From assembly GCA_009792885.1 (NCBI GenBank), contig WMCF01000066.1, positions 2,067,429-2,131,428 of the forward strand: a DNA stretch of 64,000 nucleotides, in the 5' to 3' direction. Made by a program: the position numbers and the translations under genes. This DNA comes from Eremophila alpestris peregrina (lineage: Eukaryota; Chordata; Aves; Passeriformes; Alaudidae). Shown here in pieces: positions 57,155 through 64,000 of this stretch (positions are counted from its first letter, which is position 1; every line of letters begins with the position of its first letter). Below the pieces are notes generated by a model. It saw nothing but the letters and a program-made list of their open reading frames with translations, ran no database searches and was not told where the DNA came from.

Positions 57155-57620
57155 CGGGGGCTCAGCGTTCCATGGCCAGAGCAAGATGTTGTACCTTGTT
57201 TGTGTTTCTATGGAATTACCCTCCCTGCTGGCTCCCGTCCCGCAGCCCCCACCGGCTCCGTCTCCACGAGGTTAATTTCAACATGAAAAACAGCCTCCCA
57301 GGAGCAACTGCGGTTGATTTAAAATAATAAAAAATGAAAATCTCAGGTTTGATGACTAATCCCGGGAGAGGGCTCTGAATTAGCGCGAGCCAATCGGCCA
57401 CGAAAGTCATGGGGAAAACTCCTGCTGGACTTCTCTCCTCAGTCCACTCCCTGGCTTCATTTTCCATCCCCAGTTCCTTCCAGCCTGCAAACATATACAG
57501 TGTTGCCTCGGCAACTGGGAGACCAGATATATGTACACGAGAAAATGAGACAATCTCTTTCCTCTGTGATTGCCTGGAAGGTGGAAAATGGAAACCTCTT
57601 CTGGCCTGAAAGCTTCATCA
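57155..57620. promoter_or_regulatory. Candidate regulatory element with NF-Y box and palindromic RFX X-box
   Basis: A non-repetitive block with about 13 CpG in 255 bp by hand count. It contains AGCCAATCGG (CCAAT at 57390-57394), a strong NF-Y site. It also contains GTTGCC-TC-GGCAAC at 57502-57515, a perfect palindromic RFX X-box. RFX and NF-Y are known to cooperate at X-box promoters. No gene is recognised beside it. Confidence 0.45.
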
Positions 57621-58088
57621 GCTCGTATCAGACACATTCACAGCTCAACCTGCTCTTAAATGTGCTACCTCCAGCTCCCACGTGAAGGTAAATCCCCCTC
57701 CTCTCATGGGTATCCATAGCACCAGGTTTCTCAGCCCATGGGATGCTCAAGACTCACAGACTCATCAAAAAATGTGCTTTGCCCAAAGGTGATTTATGCC
57801 TTGCACACACCAACTGGCTGATTCCTCCATCCTTCAGCCCAGGTTCATTTGTGAGCTCCAGTTTCAGAAGTAAATATGCTCCCACTCTAGTCTGGGCCAG
57901 AACTTCCCCCAGATGGGCAGGGACACCATCCACAGGTGCCCCATCTGTGGTCTTTGGAAAGCTCCTGCATCCCAGGGCTTGTGTGTGCATGAGAAGGACA
58001 GGACAGCTGGACACCAGGAGCTCCAAGCTGAGGATCTCCATCGTGTGGGGTCTCATGCCATCATTAAATCCTGCTCAGAATTCCTGAG

Positions 58089-58605
58089 CAGCCCTGGAGC
58101 CCTTGGCAGTTCCTGGAGCTCTTTGCAGCCCCTGGAGCTCTTTGCAGTTCTGGAGCTTTTTGCAGCCCCTGAAGCCCGTTCAGCCCTGGAGCCCTTTCCA
58201 GCCCCTGGAGTCCTTTCCAGCCCTGGAGCCCTTTCCAGCCCCTGGAGCCCTTTCCAGCCCCTGGAGTCCTTTCCAGCCCTGGAGCTCTTTGCAGTCCTGG
58301 AGCTCTTTGCAGTCCTGGAGCTCTTTGCAGCCCCTGAAACCCGTTCAGCCCTGGAGCCCGTGGCAGCTCCTGGATCTCTTTACAGCCCCCAGTGCCCTTT
58401 GCAGCCCCTATTTCCCTTTTAGCCCTGGAGCCCTTTCCAGCCCTGGAGTCCTTTTCAGCCCCTGGAGATCTCTGCAGCCCCCAGTGCCCTTTGCAGCCCT
58501 TGGAGCTCTTTGCAGCCCCCAGTCCCCTTTGCAGCCCCTGAAGCTCTTTCAACCCTGATGCCCTTTCTAGCCCTGGAGCCCTTTGCAGCCCCTGGAGCCC
58601 TTTGC
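58089..58605. repeat. 18-19-bp minisatellite, about 27 units
   Basis: Units of the form GCAGCCCCTGGAGCCCTTT and CAGCCCTGGAGTCCTTTC alternate between 18 and 19 bp. Several frames on both strands stay open through the array for this reason, giving repetitive false proteins on both strands. Confidence 0.93.
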
Positions 58606-59199
58606 ACACAGCTGGGCTGAGGCTGCCCTGCAGTGACACAGGGATGTGCCCAGAGATCTCCCACAGCCACCAGCAGCACCCTGCCTGCCTGCACAGCCCC
58701 TCTCCCGGGTTATTCCCCTTTCTCTCTGTGCCATTTAATCCTTACCCTGGCAGTTCCATCTGCACCATCAGCATTTTCCCCTCTCCAGCCCCACACCTGA
58801 AGGACCTGCCTGGTCCCCTGGGTTGCACAAGCTCCCTGTGATGTCTTGGCTGCCAAAGGACAGGGGGTAAAACCCAGCTCCCCCCTGTTCACCCCAGCAC
58901 AGTCTGCACTTCCCTACGAGCTCTGCTGTGAGCTGTGGCTCTCAGAGCACTCCTGAACTCCCACATTTCCCACCTAGAGCTGATTGCTCCACGTGTCCCC
59001 TCAGTGGGCAGGAGCTCTGATTGATTCAAACATGGACAACTTCTTACAAATAACAGGATGGCTCCCAAACAAGGAAAATACCTGGAGGAAGAGGGGGACC
59101 TGTGCATGTCATGGATACAACTGGCTTCCCTCCAGACATTCCCTCACATCCTTCCCCAGGCTGCCCAGCCAGGCCTGGGCCCATGAAGTCCTATTTCTT

Positions 59200-59237
59200 C
59201 TGTCTCTTATACACATCTAGATGTGTATAAGAGACAG
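59200..59237. other. Second Nextera (Tn5 mosaic-end) adapter junction
   Basis: The same 38-bp palindrome as at 10661-10698, here between two identical 57-bp direct copies (59143-59199 and 59238-59294). Synthetic sequence left in the assembly. Confidence 0.97.
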
Positions 59238-59294
59238 CTCACATCCTTCCCCAGGCTGCCCAGCCAGGCCTGGGCCCATGAAGTCCTATTTCTT
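59238..59294 (+). repeat. 57-bp artefactual duplicate
   Basis: Identical to 59143-59199. One copy plus the adapter (95 bp in all) should be absent from the real chromosome. Confidence 0.92.
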
Positions 59295-59763
59295 TTTTTC
59301 CAGCTGAACAGCACAAATCCAGCAGGAATTCAGGGGGAATGGGAAAGCCTGGGCAGGCAGTGTCCAATACCTGCTGATGTCCAGCTGAAACAGTTCATGG
59401 ATTGGGGATGTCCTTCTGCAGGGGTTCAGGAGGATGGGAAACACCTTCCCTTGAAACTGAGATGGAAGATGGACTGGTCAGGGACATGGATATGGGAGCT
59501 GCCACCATGATGTAACAACAAGGATTTAATTTCCTTCCTACCCTACTAAAGCTGAACATGAGCCTACACATGGCTCTTGGGGAGCCATTCCTTCAGCTCA
59601 GCCACCAGGTCCTTTGCCTGAGACACCATAAGAACCTTAAAACTAAATTACAGCTCTCTCAAAAGCAGCACAGGCTTTGTTACAGGTCTCAAAAGAGCCA
59701 AGAAAACCCCCCTTTCCAGTCCCACCAGCATTTGTTTCAATAAAGCTCCTTCTCTGATATTTC

Positions 59764-59950
59764 AGAGATTCCCAGAATGGTTTGGGTTGGAGGGACCTTA
59801 AACATCATCCCATGGAACACCTTCCACTATCCCCAGGTTGCTCCAAGCCTCATCCAATCTGTCCTTAAACACTTGTAGGGATGGGGCAGCCACAGCTTCT
59901 CTGGGCACCCTGTGCCAGGGCCTCCCCACCCTCACAGGTAATTTGCCCCA
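59764..59950 (-). mobile_element. CR1 3' fragment
   Basis: The + strand has TTCCCAGAATGGTTTGGGTT, GGAGGGACCTTAAACATCAT, GTTGCTCCAAGCCTCATCC and CCAGGGCCTCCCCACCCTC. Confidence 0.9.
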
Positions 59951-61711
59951 TCAAATAATAAATATTCCTGTTAACCCCAGTGTTCCCTGTGCCAGGGGCA
60001 TAACCAGATCCATCCTAACCTCATTTCACTTGGGGATTGTCGTTGGCAAACCCAGGACAGCCTCACCACCACCCCCCTGAGCACCTGGAAACATCAGGAA
60101 TGGCTTTGAAATGCAAAACTGGGAGAGTGGAGGACAGCACATCATTACTCACCAGGACAAGGTGAAACATGCTTTGCCAAGGTGTGAAAAATATTCATAT
60201 CCAAATACAACGTGCCCCTCAAATTTACAGTTCCCTGCATGCTCTGGAACCTGAACTATATTTGTGGGAATGGCTGTGAAGGTAAACTGATTCCTGCCAT
60301 TAAACTGTGCCTGTGCTGGGGTGCAGAGAGAACGAAGTGAAAAAAAAAGGGTGGGAAAATGGGATTTGATCTGCTTTTTAAAGCAATAATGGTTTCACTG
60401 AAAAGCCTCACAATCTGTAACATGCAGGGTGGAGCAGGATTGGGATCATAAATCACTCCAGGGAAGAAAAATGATGCCTTTTCACACGCTGGTGGCATGT
60501 GATCTTCAAAACCAAAGAAAGATAAAATAAATGTCTTCAAACATCCCCATTTTCCATCCTGAAGGGCTGTTTTTAACTTGTTTTACAGGGATCACTTGAT
60601 TCTGTGGATGCAGTGTGGCCACCTTTGGGCTGGAATGCGGCAGTGCCTGTGCCACGCTGGATCCTGCTGCAGGAGGGGATGGATATTTATCCTATTAAAA
60701 TGATGAGCTGTTAGTGATAACAACCTCTGGAAGGGTAATTAAAGACTGTTTTGGCAGTGAGGCCTGACTTGAGTCGATGCGAGGGCCCCAGAGAATTTTC
60801 TGCATCAGGAATTGTTCTGGAATGTGACTGGAGTGGGGATGCTGGATCCTCCCAGCCCTGCTGGTGCCTTCCCCCCTCTCTTTTGATAATTAAGCACCCC
60901 AGGTTTCCACCACGAGACCTGTTCCACCTCTGAACAAGCCTAAAGATAAAGGCTCGAGATACAAACCATAAGTCCTGCCCCAAAAGCAAGGGATGCCAGA
61001 TTCCCAGCTGAATCAGCCTCATCCTGCAGCTTTAGCTGTTTTCTCACTGGTGAAGGGCAGGGAAATTCAGACCTATTGATCCACAGTAGGGAATACAGAC
61101 CCAGTAAAGACGCAGGTGGAACTTTAGGTAGTTGGGATGCATTTCCTTAAACTGGAATTTAGGCAGGAATCCAAGACTAACACCCTCCACCTTCCCTCCT
61201 GCAAATAGTGCCGAGGGCTCTTTAACAACCGCAGTGGTCGAGGCCTGGGTTAATGTCTTATCCATAAGTTATTCAGTATTTCCTTTTAAAGACAAAATAG
61301 TTGGAATACCACTCTTTCTCTCTTTAAATTACAGTCGTGGCTGTTACAAAAACCCCTCTGCACTATTTCCAGAGCTGGGAAGTGTCCATTTCTCAGGAGT
61401 CCCACCTCTTTGTTTTTATGGGAACTCCAGTGTTAGGGAGTTTATAGTGGCGTTAATACCCACAGAGATAAAAGCAGATCCTTGTTACCATCAGAGCTTG
61501 GTGGAGCTGGGAAAAGAGGCTTCCCAGGCTTCTGGTCCTGTCCCAGTGTATCCTGGGGGGAGTTTTGGGGCAGGAATAAGTCCCAGCCCTTCCATGAGGT
61601 GACATCAGGGGTTGTGATGTCCTGGGTGGCTCTCTGAGAGATATGAGCTGGTCCTGCTGTCTCAAAGAACCAGGCAGCTCTGATAACTTTATTTTCACAC
61701 CAAAACAATTC

Positions 61712-62052
61712 CATAGAATCCTAGAATCCCAGAGCCCAGAATCCCAGAGCTCAGAATCCCAGGATCCCAGAGCTCAGAATCCCAGAGCCCAGAATCCCAG
61801 GATCCNNNNNNNNNNNNNNNNNNNNNNNNNNNNNNNNNNNNNNNNNNNNNNNNNNNNNNNNNNNNNNNNNNNNNNNNNNNNNNNNNNNNNNNNNNNNNNN
61901 NNNNNCAGGATCCCAGAGCCCAGAATCCCAGGATCCTAGAACCCAGGATCCCAGAGCCCAGAATCTCAGAGTCCCAGAATCCCAGAGCCCAGAATCCCAG
62001 AATGGTTTGGGTTTGAAGGGACCTCACAGTCCATCCACTATCCCAGGTTACT
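61712..62052 (-). mobile_element. CR1 3' end with its terminal repeat expanded into a minisatellite, plus a gap
   Basis: At 61999-62052 the + strand reads AGAATGGTTTGGGTTTGAAG and GGACCTCACAGTCCATCCAC, the CR1 body. Before it, units such as AGAATCCCAGAGCCC and AGAATCCCAGGATCCC repeat from 61716. They are interrupted by 100 unknown bases (61806-61905). Confidence 0.85.
61806..61905. other. Assembly gap of 100 N
   Basis: Exactly 100 N inside a tandem repeat; the round number suggests a gap of unknown size. Confidence 0.95.
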
Positions 62053-62924
62053 CATGTTTACAGTCAGTGACCTGAACATATCCTGGCCCCAAACACCTTG
62101 GAAAAATGGGAAAGGTAAACCACAGGTCTGGATCCATCCAATGCCTCCAGCCTGCTCAGGATATTACATCCCATGGCAAAGTTTGGGTAACATTCTTCCC
62201 CTCTTCTAAGATTTTTAGGCCTTTGTTGAAAAAGTGAACAGAGAAAAGCCAGAATGATTCTGTTTTCTGGCATCAGCACTCCTCCTGGGAAGCTGATTCC
62301 CACATAATGGATCATTGCTGGGGAGATACACAGCTTTAGATAGAGATGAATGGAAAAGGCAAAGAGCTTCAGTGCCCAGAGCAGACAGGGTTTGGCTGGA
62401 ATGATGATGAAGGGAATCCTTTGCCAGGGTTGGAGGATGCAGCCTAAAACCATGGCTCTTTTGGCTCCCAAAGGGTGACATTTTCCCAAATGCCTCAGAG
62501 CCTTTAATCCTGATGGGATTTAGGGCTTAGTTCCTTAAACAATTTGGAAACTTGTCCCAGGAATGATTCTCACATATCACTGCAAGGCTTTGTGGACTGG
62601 TGTGGATTTAAGGACCACTGCCCACCATCTCCTCCTCCTCTCCTGCTAGAATTATTCCACCTGGACACACACAGGTGAGGATTAGGCCTTTCCTTACATG
62701 GTCCCATCCTTCTTTGATGTGAGCTGCTAAGGGCTACCAAAATGTCACAGCCACCACTGAGGAGCTGCAAAAGGCATTGACAGGAGGAGTTTTCCATCCA
62801 TCCACAGCACAGACATCAACAGCATTCTTGGAATAGCTCCAAAAACCAGGACTCCGGAGATATGGCATTAAGAGGGGGAAAAATGATGTGGGTTTGATGT
62901 CCTGTGCCACACTCAATAATATAA

Positions 62925-62970
62925 AATACACACACACACACATAGATATTTATATACAGACACACACACA
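62925..62970. repeat. (CA)n microsatellite, compound
   Basis: ACACACACACACACATAG, then ATATTTATATACAG, then ACACACACACAT. Confidence 0.85.
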
Positions 62971-64000
62971 TGAAACAAAGGAGATTCCATACTCGGGAAA
63001 AAGTCCTCAGCAAATCCAGCTCCTCTTCTTGGTACTTGGGAAAAACATCAGGCACAAGGACAGTCAAGTTATAGCTTGACATGAATTCCTGAGTGGATTT
63101 TTCTCTCCATTTTCTGGTCTTTCTAATCTCATTTGTGTGAAAAGGTAAAACAGCAAGAAATGGGTACTCTGCAATGACAATCTCCATGGTTTTCAGGACA
63201 ACCTCTGCTTAATCCTTACCAAACACAGCAAAGATGATTCAGCATCAACTTGGAGCTCAGCTTAAACAGAATGGGGCAAATGTGGCTGATAAGGAGTTGC
63301 AGAAGGCAATCCCTGGGAAGGAGGGAGGGATATTTTATTGCTGATGTTGCTCTACAGCTGTGCTGAGAGAGGATTGACAGGCTGTTCCCATTCCAGTTCC
63401 ACACAAACCTTCCCTGTGAGAGCCTCAGGTGTCCCTCAGAATAAACCCCCACACTGTGCTTTAAGCCTCTGCTTCAGTTATTTCCAAATCACAGCATCCC
63501 TCTGGTAAACAGAGGGGGCTAAGAGGGGGAAAACTTGTCCCAGAGCACAGTAATTCCATGATTTTTCAGGAAGGATGGCCTTTTCATGTTGCTGCCCATT
63601 TTTCCTGCACGTTTACAGCAATTCCTGTGGATGGCACAAGGCAGCCTGGGTGGGTCTCCTCCATCTCCTCCTCCAGGACAGCATTCCTGAAGGACAACCC
63701 CCACTTCCAGCAATCTGGCAGCACTCTGGGACATTTTGCTGTCACTTTGCTTGTCCTTTTCCATCCTGCTGTGGTCTTGTTTTCCTGGGATATGGGATTG
63801 CCAGTGGTGCAGTGTGAAGCTGACAGGGCTTCCCATCCCACCTGCCTCAACATCCCCAGAGAGAATTTTCCAAAGGCTCCCAAAAGAAAAAAACACCCTC
63901 ATCCCAGAGCCTTTCTTGAGCCCAGCCATTTTAGCCAGCAAATAAACTCAGAAAAGGGAATGTAGAGCAGCTCTTCCAAAGCATTAGCACCAAAAAACCC

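Larger units (their letters stand above)
57621..64000. other. Intergenic, no gene seen
   Basis: Holds an 18-19-bp minisatellite, the second adapter artefact, two CR1 fragments, an N gap, a (CA)n patch at 62930-62970 and a unique block at 60540-61350. The window ends without another gene. Confidence 0.55.

Noticed and set aside
58089..58605. CRISPR-like array
   Set aside because: Units are contiguous 18-19-bp repeats without unique spacers, in vertebrate DNA.
58064..58639. Repetitive proteins on both strands
   Set aside because: Products of the 18-19-bp minisatellite staying open in several frames.

Overview
The window is vertebrate, almost certainly avian (probably passerine) nuclear DNA assembled from short reads. 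The signs are spliced GT-AG genes, a CpG-island promoter, many short CR1-type LINE 3' ends carrying the avian tail (cttccaaccca...attctgtgattctgtg or its complement), bird-type solo LTRs and microsatellites. Two runs of N and two sequencing-adapter junctions are also present. The species call is inference; the repeat classes are read from the sequence.

The one gene I can support is ADAMTS15, on the + strand. It runs from a TATA plus CpG-island promoter (about 90-450) through eight coding exons (455-10933) to a poly(A) signal at 13154-13159. The joined exons give a 938-residue secreted metalloprotease, against about 950 in human. Its order is signal peptide, prodomain, furin site, zinc protease, disintegrin-like domain, thrombospondin repeat, Cys-rich domain, spacer and two C-terminal thrombospondin repeats. 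The last exon is broken as assembled. A 38-bp Nextera mosaic-end junction (10661-10698) sits between two identical 66-bp copies of genuine exon, so 104 bp are extra and shift the frame. This is an assembly error, not a pseudogene. A second copy of the same artefact, with a 57-bp flank duplication, lies at 59143-59294.

The introns hold unusual local structure. Intron 4 begins with a minisatellite that copies the exon-4 splice donor several times, then carries a CR1 fragment and LTR-like sequence. Intron 6 has a weak GTTGGT donor with a better-looking, frame-breaking donor 4 nt downstream. Intron 7 has a 15-bp minisatellite close to the acceptor.

From about 13.2 kb to 64 kb I find no convincing coding gene. 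The many ORFs lack family resemblance, codon structure and splice context. This stretch holds CR1 fragments in both orientations, a pair of inverted solo LTRs of one family with 4-bp target duplications, a separate 632-bp solo LTR with a 5-bp target duplication, micro- and minisatellites, a 111-bp local duplication, and several blocks that look like regulatory DNA. The best of these are a CpG-island-like patch at 49.7-50.0 kb and a block at 57.2-57.6 kb with an NF-Y CCAAT box and a perfect palindromic RFX X-box. I found no new multi-gene biological system. The strongest observations are the adapter-broken ADAMTS15 exon, the tandem-copied splice donor and the candidate distal regulatory elements.
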